A stretch of DNA of 64,000 nt from Lewinellaceae bacterium (GTDB taxonomy: Bacteria; Bacteroidota; Bacteroidia; Chitinophagales; Saprospiraceae), in the NCBI GenBank assembly GCA_016710765.1, contig JADJUJ010000004.1:1-64000 (forward strand), given 5' to 3'. Below, in pieces: positions 38,201 to 47,544 of the stretch (the stretch's first letter is position 1; each line of letters opens with the position of its first letter). The position numbers and the translations under genes were made by a program. A model generated the notes under the pieces. That model searched no databases and was not told the origin of the DNA. It worked only from the letters and a program-made list of their open reading frames with translations.

Positions 38201-41200
38201 CTTGATCATCAAAGGCATTGTTCGGATCGCAGCCGTTGGCGTCCATCCGGCGCACTTTGAAATTGACATTAGCGCAATTGTCGTAGGAACCATCGTCAAA
38301 TGTTTCTGCATACACAAATGATTCACCATTCAGGCCCAGGGATACTTGGGTAAACTGATCACAAGCGACAACTGGCGGTGTTTGATCTTCCACGGTAAGG
38401 TTAAAGGTGCAAACGGTACTGTTTCCACAATCATCCGTTACCGTATAAGTTACCGGCGTAATACCCAGGGGAAGGTTTTGGGCATAACCCAATTGACCCA
38501 AAGTATCAGGGTTCCAGAGGTTATTACCCGGGAAACTGGTCAAACTACCGTTGAGTGTACTGGTTATATTGTTCACCTGGTACTTCGCTGTAATCGAAGC
38601 AATCCGGGAACAGTTATCGGTTATAATCACATCCGGCAAATCCGGGGTAGCATAGCAAACAAAAGGATCGGTGCTCACCGTGAGCGGCTGCGGGCAGGCA
38701 AAGCCCGGGCCTTCGATATCCTGCACTTTGATAACCTGAACCCAGTATACAGGGTTAGGATTGGGTGGGTTAGGATTGGTAGGCTGACACCAGTCGTAAA
38801 CAGTCCAGGTGCGCAAAATCTTATACGTTCCGTCACATACTGGCAGGATCTGATCAGAATAAACTGTTTGTAATTCGCAATAAGAGTTGTTGGGATACAG
38901 GCTGAATACATGCCCGTACTCCATTAAATAAGGTGTACCGGTAGCACTTGGAGAAGTAACCGGATTCGAGCAGGACACCGTAACATCGCCGGGCAACAGA
39001 ACCTCTTCAACATGACGGCGTTTGAAATACAAATACTGCGTGCAGGTACTTTGGTTGCCGCTGGCATCCGTCACCACCCAGTCCCTGCGCACATATGCGC
39101 TGAGGTCGGATACGCCGTTGAAACTGCCACTGCAGCCAAGATCGAAGAACGTATCACTGTAATTAGAGGTGTAGCTGGAACAGTTCTCCGTAACCGTAGG
39201 ATAAACATTGGGTACACCCAGCACGTTGGACAGGTACGCCGGTGTGTAATCCATTATGGCACAAGAAAGGTTCAGATTGTTGCAAACCAATACTGGTGGA
39301 AGCTTGTCCTCAACGCTAACATTGCCCCAGCACATGTTGCCGCTGACGAGGTGCGTAACACGCACAGCATACGTTTTGCCTATGTCGGCAGCCGTCAGGA
39401 TAGCAGGCACCCATGGGCCATTGCCGAGGGGCAGTGTTTTATCAATCTCAACAATATAATCGTCGTAACAGCCATAACTGCCTTCCAAGATCATGTCAGG
39501 CAAAATTTCTGTCTGGCAATCTGCGTCCAGAGAAATCTGAACCAGATCGTTGCAGGTAAGTGTGGTCGGCGTAACCTGAACATTAACCAGTTTGGTAACC
39601 TTTTGTATACAACCGGGGTCGTTGGGACCAAAATCCTTTGGTGTACCACCATCCACTGTGTACACGATAGCATACTGACCAACACCCATTCCAGGGTTAA
39701 ATACATTGGTGGGAACGCCGTTCACGGTGAACATTGCGCTGATGAAGTTCGCATCACCTGGGTCGCCGGTTAAGTTCACCGGATCGGAATAAAGACAGAA
39801 GGGGCCAGTAAGGTCGCTGTTGATCACCGGATTCGGATAAGCGCAGCTGTTGCCAATCTGCAGGGTAGCACCAGCCTGGTTTCTTACGGTCAGCGTATAA
39901 CCAATGGCATCCACATGGAGACCATTCAGGAAATAATCACCACTGCCAGCTGGCATTTCGGTAAAGGTAGCACCTGGCAAAAATGGAATTGGCGCTGAAG
40001 GTGGTGCGGGGCTAGCCGCACTGTAGAAACCATTTACAGACAGGATCGTCCACACCTGGTTGGTCAACGATTGGATGCGGATCATTTCACCAAACTGGCC
40101 ATTGGTCAGCGTGGTGGCATTGTTTTTACATACACAGGGGTCTGTAATTTCAATAACCGGGGTACAACGATCGTATGCTGGTACGGTTACAGATATCGTG
40201 CAGGAACCAGTATTGCCACATTCGTCGGTCACTGTCAGCGTGAACGGAACAACCGTACCTGCATTGGCGCATGTAAGCGTCAGGGAAGCAGGATTGTAAA
40301 TCAGGCTGGCCGAAGGGCTGCAATTGTCGGTAGCCGAGTAAGTAATATTGGCCTGTGTAATGGTAACACTGCCCGTAATGTCGAGCGGCACCGTGATGGG
40401 CTGGCAGGTTACAACTGGCGCGGTAGCATCTTGTATGGTAATGATTTGCTGATGCGTATTGGTATTGTTGCAGTCGTCAGACACCGTCCAGGTGCGGGTA
40501 ATGGTTTTAGCATAAGGACAGGTACCAGGGCCCTGTGCTATGGTCTCGTTGAAGGTCACTTGCAAACCAACTGGAACGGCAACGAACGTTTGGCCGGGGT
40601 TAATAACACCTGGCGACTGAGGAGCCGGTGGGTTCCAGATAAAGTCGGCATATGTATTGCCGTTGCCTGTAAGTGCGATCGAAAGTCCAATTGGGTCAGA
40701 ACCCAATTCAGCAACACCAATGTCAGTGGAGGTCATGCCGTTTGCCGGACCACCTACTGCCATGAATACACCTTCATAACTTAAAAACTGTACGACAGTT
40801 CCACCATGAACCAAAGCGACACCATCAGGTGCACCATTTTGCAGCCCATTAGCAGGGTACATGAAGTCTACGGCGCCAAAGCCATTGCTTTCATTGTCGA
40901 TCGTACCCGACAAGGCCATGCTGCTATAGGTTCCACCGCCAGCACCATTGTACAGAAAGAGGGAGTAGCCTGACAGGTCAGTACCGGCAGTACCCGCTAC
41001 TTCCACAAATTCGCCGACATCTCCGCCAACGTTATCATAGTGCATTTCATTGATCCAAACCATGGCCGTACCTGCGCCATTGTCACAATTGTCTGTAGCA
41101 ACCAAAGTGGCCACCGGAGGAACCGGATCTGAGCAACTGATGGTGATGTTTTGCGGCAATGGCGCGACAAACGTTGGCGCAGTACCGTCGAGCAATGTAA

Positions 41201-43415
41201 TGGTTTGCATGTGGGTGGCGCTGTTGCCACAGGCATCCGTAGCCGTCCAGTTGCGCTTAACAATCATGTCGCCAGCGCAATTGCCCATCATGCTGGTTTC
41301 CTGGTAGGTTGCAATTATGGTTCCAGGAAGCGCCGTAATGGTTTGGCCACCGTTCAATGTACCTGCAGAAGCGGTAGTTGGGCCTGTCCAGGAGAAATCG
41401 CTGTATACCTGGCCTGCTCCGGTGATTTGTACAGAGGTGCCAAGCGCGTTGGAACCATCTTCGAGAACACCGATATCCACTGAAGTCATGCCCATTGCAA
41501 GTCCATTGGTGGCCAGGAAAGTTCCTTCGTAACTGAGAAACTGGAGCACGGTTGATGGCAGTTTGATCAGGGCAAGTCCGTCGGGAGAGCCATTCTGGAT
41601 GCCATTCACCGGATATGGGAAACTCACGGCGCCAAAACCTGAACCTTCATTATCGATCAGTCCGCTCAGGGTCATGGTACCGTATTCTACGCCACCGTTG
41701 CCGTTGTAGAGCACAATGGCATACTGGCTGAGGTCTAACCCGGCAGTACCGGCCAATTCGATAAATTCATCAGCATCGGTGCCAACATTATCGTAGTGAA
41801 TTTCATTGATAAAAATAACCGGAGGCACCTGGCCTGGATCACAATTATCGGTAGCCGTCAACTGGGGTGCAACAGGAAGCGTAGCGTCACAGCTGAGGGT
41901 TATATCGGAGGGCAGGGGGCCATTGAAAACTGGGGCCTGGCCGTCGACAATATTTATGGTTTGGGTAAACTGAGCCGTATTACCGCAATCGTCTGTGGCG
42001 GTAAATGTCCGAACGATCGTCGAATTTTGTGGGCAGTTACCCGGAGTTGTGGCAATTGTAGAGGAAATCATCACATTCTGCGTCACGTTGTCGGTGGCCG
42101 CTAACATTGGCAATGGCGGAATGGGATCTGAACAGGAAATCGTCAGCGTATCAGGAGGCAGTGGCGCCGTAAACACAGGTGGTACATCGTCGCCGTTTAG
42201 AATGGCTATGGGCCCGTAACTGGCAGAGCACTGATTGTCTAGTGAATCCTGCACATATACATAATAGGTGCCATTAGGCAAGTTGCTGAAGGTGCCAAAC
42301 GTTTGGTAATTGATACCATTAATGGAGTATTCCAAACCCGTACAATCTGTGCAGGTTGCCGTAACGACAATTGATCCGTCGTTGTTGCAGGTCTCGTTTG
42401 TGGAGTCGATATCAGTTATGGTCAGATCACAATCGGGAAACTGACTGGAGCAGGGGCCGGGATCAAAAATCGTAGAAAAAGTGCTGCATTGTCCGGTGCT
42501 CGCATCTGTAACCGTTACTAATCGGTTACCGCTGCCTGCAGAACCCGATTGCAGCCTGAAATAATTGGATACGCCATAAGGCACATTGGTCGGCGGCAAA
42601 TAACCATTCAGCGTAACTGATCCTGAATCCACCGTGACATTATAGCCAGAACCAAGACCTGTACCTACAGGGTTGAGTTGAAACCAAATGTAATCGTCAG
42701 TATTGTTATCAAAAGTTTCATTATTGTCCTCACAGTGCACATCGAAGAGGCCAGTACTGCTGAGGTTACAGGAGCAAGCGGTAGCAGTATGTGCGCCCAG
42801 GCCATCAAAGGCATCCGTAGCAAAGCCATCCCACTGAATTGAGGGATCAAAAGCATCAGCACCATTGGAATCACCAAGGCCGACGCTTGTCTTCCGGCGG
42901 ATGGTGTTATCAGCAGTAGAAGTAAGCCCTGTACCCCATTCGGAGCCGGGGTCAAAGCCTATTTGGCCAATGACGTCAAGGGTGGCCATTGTGTTACCGT
43001 TGTAAAGATCAACGGCATCGTCTCCGTTGTACCATGACCCCCCAATGGTTTGGTCAGCCAAAGCCAACAGTGGCGCAGAGGCAGCGGAATTTACCACCAC
43101 CCACACATCACCGGCAGCGATGGTGCCCGCCAGGATAATGGTCGTGCCAACTGTACCAGCACCATTAAAATAAAATCGCAATTGATACCCGGTAAGGTTT
43201 ATTGATCCAGCTGTTGGATTGTAGATCTCAATGGCCTTGTTGTTGCTGCTTCCTTCCACGTATTCAGAAATAAACAACTGCGAACAGGACATTGGCTGCG
43301 CCAACATCCACCCGGAATTCAACATCAAAAATAGGAAAAGCAAACGGGTAAAACCACGTTGTCTACCACGGAAAAAACACCCAAGGGTATTGCCTTGTGT
43401 AAAACTTGAAATCAT
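35167..43415 (-). CDS. Giant secreted HYR protein 2 with lamin-tail, dockerin-like and T9SS domains
   Basis: About 2750 residues. The start at MISSFTQGN gives a signal sequence (RLLFLFLMLNSGWMLAQ). A lamin-tail domain (FISEYVEGSSNNKAIEIYNP) is followed by Cys-paired HYR-like modules and two further lamin-tail-like repeats (near residues 535-695 and 785-942, opening INEIHYDNVG and INEMHYDNVG). A long region parallel to HYR protein 1 comes next. Dockerin-like EF-hand pairs (about 2373-2437), a cohesin-like domain and a T9SS domain end the protein. The frame breaks near 35460 after VYQN. The next frame continues DNRTYIGFHLPESSRTTLTV, the standard sorting domain, so one small indel is likely. It is presumed a surface or matrix protein. 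Confidence 0.85.
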
Positions 43416-43445
43416 GAGACTTGAGATTACAGATAAAAATGCTTC

Positions 43446-43453
43446 CAAAGGTA
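43446..43453 (-). promoter_or_regulatory. -7 element upstream of HYR protein 2
   Basis: TACCTTTG on the minus strand (plus CAAAGGTA), about 30 bp before the chosen start codon. Its position supports that start over the longer frame. No clear -33 element. Confidence 0.5.
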
Positions 43454-43664
43454 AATATTTTGTGCCCATATTACCTAGCTGAAACAACAACTGAAAATAA
43501 TTTCAATATGTTATATACTGAAATACAATTTCTTAGCCTATGTTAATTTTGTCTAAATTTGCAACACCCATTGCCATTACTACCGAAAAAAGATTGTTAA
43601 GCACCGAACCGTATAAAAAACTCCCGTTTTCTCCCAAATCTTTGTGCTTCAAAATGGCCAGTAA

Positions 43665-44246
43665 ATGATTACGCATATTCTAATATTTCTATATTGGTTG
43701 GGCTACGGTTTATTACACAGCATACTGGCAGCTACCCCACTTAAAACCGCCGTAAAGGCTGCAGCACCGGCATGGTTTCGGTACTATCGCCTGGGCTATA
43801 ACCTCCTGGCCATAGGCCTGTTGGCAGGCCTGTGCTGGCAGCTGGTTAGGAACCCGGGCCCTGCTTGGATGGAGGCTGGCATATACAGCCAGATTTGGGG
43901 AGCTGCATTGTTATTCTCCGGACTAATCGTGACCATTAGAGCATTTGAGCGGTATGACACGCCCGCATTTTTGGGCATTGGCCAGGCAACCGACGCACCA
44001 GAACCCTTGATTACCGATGGGTTGCAAGGCTGGGTAAGGCACCCACTCTACAGCGGAACCCTGCTGATACTTTTGGGCGTAGCATTTTTGTGGCCCTGGG
44101 TGAATGTTCTGGCGGCTGTATTGGGCCTTATGGCCTATTTGCCTTTTGGCATCTGGTGGGAGGAGATTAAACTGAAGCAGCTGTACGGCGAAGCCTACCG
44201 GCAATATGCGCGCCAAGTAAAACGACTGATCCCGGGTATTTGGTAA
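43665..44246 (+). CDS. Isoprenylcysteine methyltransferase-like (ICMT/PEMT) membrane protein
   Basis: 193 residues with five or six hydrophobic helices. The C-terminal part has the family motif RHPLYSGTLLILLGVAF followed by WWEEIKLKQLYGEAYRQYARQVKRLIP. This matches the SAM-binding region of the ICMT/NnrU-type integral membrane methyltransferases. Bacterial members methylate unknown lipid or small-molecule acceptors, so the substrate cannot be named. It precedes the HEAT/cyclophilin lipoprotein by 52 bp on the same strand. Confidence 0.8.
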   Translation: MITHILIFLYWLGYGLLHSILAATPLKTAVKAAAPAWFRYYRLGYNLLAIGLLAGLCWQLVRNPGPAWMEAGIYSQIWGAALLFSGLIVTIRAFERYDTPAFLGIGQATDAPEPLITDGLQGWVRHPLYSGTLLILLGVAFLWPWVNVLAAVLGLMAYLPFGIWWEEIKLKQLYGEAYRQYARQVKRLIPGIW

Positions 44247-44257
44247 ACCGATTTGCT

Positions 44258-44265
44258 ACCTTTGT
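44258..44265 (+). promoter_or_regulatory. -7 element upstream of the HEAT/cyclophilin lipoprotein
   Basis: TACCTTTG, 33 bp before the ATG at 44299. The best TTTG upstream is 14 bp away, shorter than the usual 19-21 bp, so this is moderate support. Confidence 0.4.
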
Positions 44266-44298
44266 CGCACTTTTTCACTGCATGACCGACGACCATTT

Positions 44299-46356
44299 AT
44301 GCTGACCGTTTCTCGATTTTGGGGTTTTACCCTACTCTTGGCGCTCTTTTTTACTGCCTGCATGCCTCCTGAGGCCGCAGACAATAAAGCAAAAGATAAA
44401 ATTAAAATCGACATGCGCGATAAAGGCGTGCAAAAACTGTTCAATTTTCGAGACCAGCGGAATGCCGACAGCCTGAAGACGTATTTCCAGAACGAGGACG
44501 CCACCCTTCGCTACCTGGCAGCCCTTTCTTTCGCGTCCTGGACGGATACCAGCATCGTCGAAAACCTGGCGCCGCTGCTCAATGATCCCATCGAAGAAGT
44601 GCGCATTGCCGCCGCCTTCGCTCTTGGGCAAACCGGAACAATAAAAGCAGAACCCTACCTGAGTGCCGCTTTTAACAGCAAAGACTCGCTCTCGCAGCAC
44701 CAGCGTCTGAATGCTGTCATCCTGGAAGCCATTGGCAAATGCGGCAGTGTCCTCAGTCTGCGCAACATCGCAAGCGTCGGCACCTACCTCGCGTCCGATA
44801 CATTATTGCTCGAGGGGCAGTGCAGGGCGCTTTACCGATTCGGGCAAAGAGGCTTTTCCGATACCGTAGCAACCCAAAAAATGGTGCTGTACACGGCGAA
44901 TGAGCGCCTGCCGGAACCAGCACGACTTATGGCTGCACACTACCTGGCGCGGAGCAAAAATGTAGCCGCCGACAGCAGTCAGTCCGTACAACTCGGCGTC
45001 GCAATGGTAAGGTCCCAAAACCCCGACATCCGAATGGCACTGGCCACCGCGCTTGGAAAATCGGGCAGCAAGCCCGCCTTTGCGATGCTTTCCAAGGTCA
45101 TCCAAACGGAAAAGGATTGGCGGGTAAAATGCAACATCATCAATGCACTTGCCAAGTTTGAATACGATACGGTGCGGGCTTTGGTCATGCCTTTTACCGA
45201 AGATACCAATTTACACATCGCCCGTACAGCAGCAGAATTTTTTGTCGCCCATGGCAATGCCGCAGATGGAGATTACTACTGGCGGCTGGGAGACGACCGG
45301 CAAAAGCCCAATATGCCCTGGCCTGTCCGCGTCGCGCTGTATCAGGCCTCCAACAAGTGGCTGAGCGCCGGCGATAAACCCGACTCCAAAGACTTCATCG
45401 ACTACAGGCTGCGGGAAATGTTTTTGCAGGGCAAAGACCCCTATGAAAGAGCCGCCTGCCTTCGCGCACTGGCAGAATTTGGCTGGCAGTACCGCTGGAT
45501 ACACGACAAAGGCTTTAACGACACCCACCCCGTTGTAAAAACAGCGGCTGCGGAGGCATTGCTTGCTATCGCACAACGCAACGATTTTTACCGCTTTTTT
45601 GGTGAGGGTGGCCGCGGCGTGCGGCGGGAGATATACGGTTATCTGCGTGAAATTGTGGCCTCAGGCGACGCCGGCATGATTGCCGCCGCTGCGGAAGGAT
45701 TTTCCATTCCCACACTCGATTTCAAAAATTTACGCGATACAACCCGGGAACGCGACCTTGATGCAGCGCTAAAAGCACTGCAGCTGCCCCGTGATCTGGA
45801 GGCATACATGGCGTTGGACAAAGCCATTGCCTATTTGAATGGAAAGCCAGCACCAACAGCTTACCATCCGCCATATAATCATCCGATTGACTGGCAGTTG
45901 CTCAGTACCATGGGCAGCAACACACAGGTCGAAATACAAACCAGCAAAGGCATCATCTTGCTGGAACTATTCCCCTTCAGTGCGCCGGGGTCGGTGGCTA
46001 ATTTTATGGATCTGATCAGGAATGGCTTCTACGATGGAAAATCCATCCACCGGGTGGTGCCCAATTTTGTGATCCAAAGCGGATGCCCCAGAGGCGATGG
46101 GTATGGCGCCCTGAACTACAGCATACGCACAGAAATTGGACTGGAGCGTTACGACAAAGCCGGTTACCTTGGCATGGCTTCTGCTGGCCCCGACACTGAG
46201 GGAACCCAGTGGTTCATCACGCAATCGCCTACGCCACACCTCGATGGACGCTATACCATATTCGGGAAGGTATTGAAAGGCCAGAACGTGGTTGATCAAC
46301 TTCAAGTCGGCGATAAAACAGAAAAAATAGTGCTGAAGGATAGGTCAAACAAATAA
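44299..46356 (+). CDS. Lipoprotein with HEAT repeats and a C-terminal cyclophilin domain
   Basis: 685 residues. A lipoprotein signal (LLLALFFTAC) is followed by a long HEAT-type helical array, for example EEVRIAAAFALGQTG and NPDIRMALATALGKSG, to about residue 520. A cyclophilin-type peptidyl-prolyl isomerase domain of about 150 residues follows: GIILLELFPFSAPGSVANFM, IHRVVPNFVIQSGCPRGDG, ASAGPDTEGTQWFITQ and HLDGRYTIFGKV. The Arg of HRVVPNF and the QWFIT motif of the active site are kept. It is likely an envelope-anchored folding factor with a protein-binding arm. Domain order is clear; client proteins are unknown. Confidence 0.88.
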   Translation: MLTVSRFWGFTLLLALFFTACMPPEAADNKAKDKIKIDMRDKGVQKLFNFRDQRNADSLKTYFQNEDATLRYLAALSFASWTDTSIVENLAPLLNDPIEEVRIAAAFALGQTGTIKAEPYLSAAFNSKDSLSQHQRLNAVILEAIGKCGSVLSLRNIASVGTYLASDTLLLEGQCRALYRFGQRGFSDTVATQKMVLYTANERLPEPARLMAAHYLARSKNVAADSSQSVQLGVAMVRSQNPDIRMALATALGKSGSKPAFAMLSKVIQTEKDWRVKCNIINALAKFEYDTVRALVMPFTEDTNLHIARTAAEFFVAHGNAADGDYYWRLGDDRQKPNMPWPVRVALYQASNKWLSAGDKPDSKDFIDYRLREMFLQGKDPYERAACLRALAEFGWQYRWIHDKGFNDTHPVVKTAAAEALLAIAQRNDFYRFFGEGGRGVRREIYGYLREIVASGDAGMIAAAAEGFSIPTLDFKNLRDTTRERDLDAALKALQLPRDLEAYMALDKAIAYLNGKPAPTAYHPPYNHPIDWQLLSTMGSNTQVEIQTSKGIILLELFPFSAPGSVANFMDLIRNGFYDGKSIHRVVPNFVIQSGCPRGDGYGALNYSIRTEIGLERYDKAGYLGMASAGPDTEGTQWFITQSPTPHLDGRYTIFGKVLKGQNVVDQLQVGDKTEKIVLKDRSNK

Positions 46357-46377
46357 CCTGCGTTGTTGTACAGGATA

Positions 46378-46399
46378 CAACTGCATGTGCATGCAGTTG
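46378..46399. repeat. 22-bp palindrome between convergent genes
   Basis: CAACTGCATG and its exact complement are separated by only TG. It lies between the stops of the lipoprotein gene and serA. There is no T-run, so it is either a bidirectional terminator-like hairpin or a protein site. Confidence 0.5.
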
Positions 46400-46456
46400 C
46401 GTGCCACCGTTGGAAAAATGGTCGCAATATTCAATGCTTAAAAGCGAATAACCCTG

Positions 46457-47410
46457 TTATTTGTCGTCGCCAAAAAAGCCAATAATTTTATCGGCCAGTT
46501 CCATCCCAATATACGACTGCGCCTCCAGGGTAGCTGCGCCAATGTGTGGTGTGCAGGAAACATTGGGATGGTTTAGCAGCGCTTCACGGGGATTGGGTTC
46601 GTTGGCAAAAACATCGAGCCCTGCACCTGCGATTTTACCACTCTCAAGTCCATCGAGCAAAACCTGCTCATCGATAACGCCGCCACGGGCAGTATTGATG
46701 AGGTACACCCCATCCTTCATCTTGGCCACTTCGGCAGCACCAATGACGGCCTCACTGCCTCCGGGGAGGTGCAGTGTGATGTAATCCGACTCGCGAATGA
46801 CGCGCTCCAGGGATTCCGTGTGAATCGTCAGGCAGATTTTCAAGTCGGAATAATTATGAAACTGCATGGACAGTACTGCCTCCTGAACAAAGGGGTCGTG
46901 TGCACGAATCTCCATGCCCATGCCAACACCAATTTTGGCAACTTCCTGCCCAATACGGCCAAACCCAAGTATACCCAACACTTTGCCGCGCATTTGCACG
47001 CCCGCTTCGTATTGCTTTTTGAGCTTTTTAAAATCACCGCCAGCCATTTCACGGTTGCTTCGGTGCAACAGGCGAGACAGGGCGATCATATGACCAAATG
47101 CAAGCTCAGCCACCGCTCGCGAAGAGGCTTGTGGTGTGTTGTATACTTCTATCCCCTTGCTTTGTGCGTATTCCACATCGATGTTATCGAGCCCCACCCC
47201 GCCGCGTGCAATAATTTTAAGGTTTTTACCGGCATCGATTATTGCCTTGGTGACCTTGGTAGCGCTTCGGACGATCAGAACATCAAATTCATTGATCCGG
47301 GAGGCCAGTTCTTCCTGGGGAATCTTTTCATCTGTTACGATATAATTCGCTTCTTCCAGAAGCAATCGGCCGTCGGGGTGAATGCCATCATTGGCAAGTA
47401 TCTTGATCAT
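46457..47410 (-). CDS. serA: D-3-phosphoglycerate dehydrogenase-type 2-hydroxyacid dehydrogenase
   Basis: First step of serine synthesis: 3-phosphoglycerate is oxidised with NAD. 317 residues, the short form without an ACT domain. It has the nucleotide-binding GILGFGRIGQEVAKIG and the catalytic Arg-Glu-His triad in NTARGGVIDEQ, DVFANEPNP and SCTPHIGAATLEAQ. RGGVGLDNIDVEYA is also typical. Other 2-hydroxyacid dehydrogenases share this core, so substrate specificity rests on overall similarity. It has a promoter-like element about 80 bp upstream. Confidence 0.85.
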   Translation of the reverse strand: MIKILANDGIHPDGRLLLEEANYIVTDEKIPQEELASRINEFDVLIVRSATKVTKAIIDAGKNLKIIARGGVGLDNIDVEYAQSKGIEVYNTPQASSRAVAELAFGHMIALSRLLHRSNREMAGGDFKKLKKQYEAGVQMRGKVLGILGFGRIGQEVAKIGVGMGMEIRAHDPFVQEAVLSMQFHNYSDLKICLTIHTESLERVIRESDYITLHLPGGSEAVIGAAEVAKMKDGVYLINTARGGVIDEQVLLDGLESGKIAGAGLDVFANEPNPREALLNHPNVSCTPHIGAATLEAQSYIGMELADKIIGFFGDDK

Positions 47411-47486
47411 AAGGCTAAAGTAAACGCTGTGTAAATTTTGTTTAGGCAGAGGCTTTTAATCATCAATAGCCTCCAAAAATCAGCGG

Positions 47487-47494
47487 CAAAGATA
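47487..47494 (-). promoter_or_regulatory. -7 element upstream of serA
   Basis: TATCTTTG on the minus strand (plus CAAAGATA), 77 bp before the start codon, in the gap after the nSTAND gene. No clear -33 element was seen at the right distance. Confidence 0.5.
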
Positions 47495-47544
47495 GTTCGT
47501 ACGAAAGGGAAAGTCAGGACTAAACACCAAATAATGTTTTTTTA

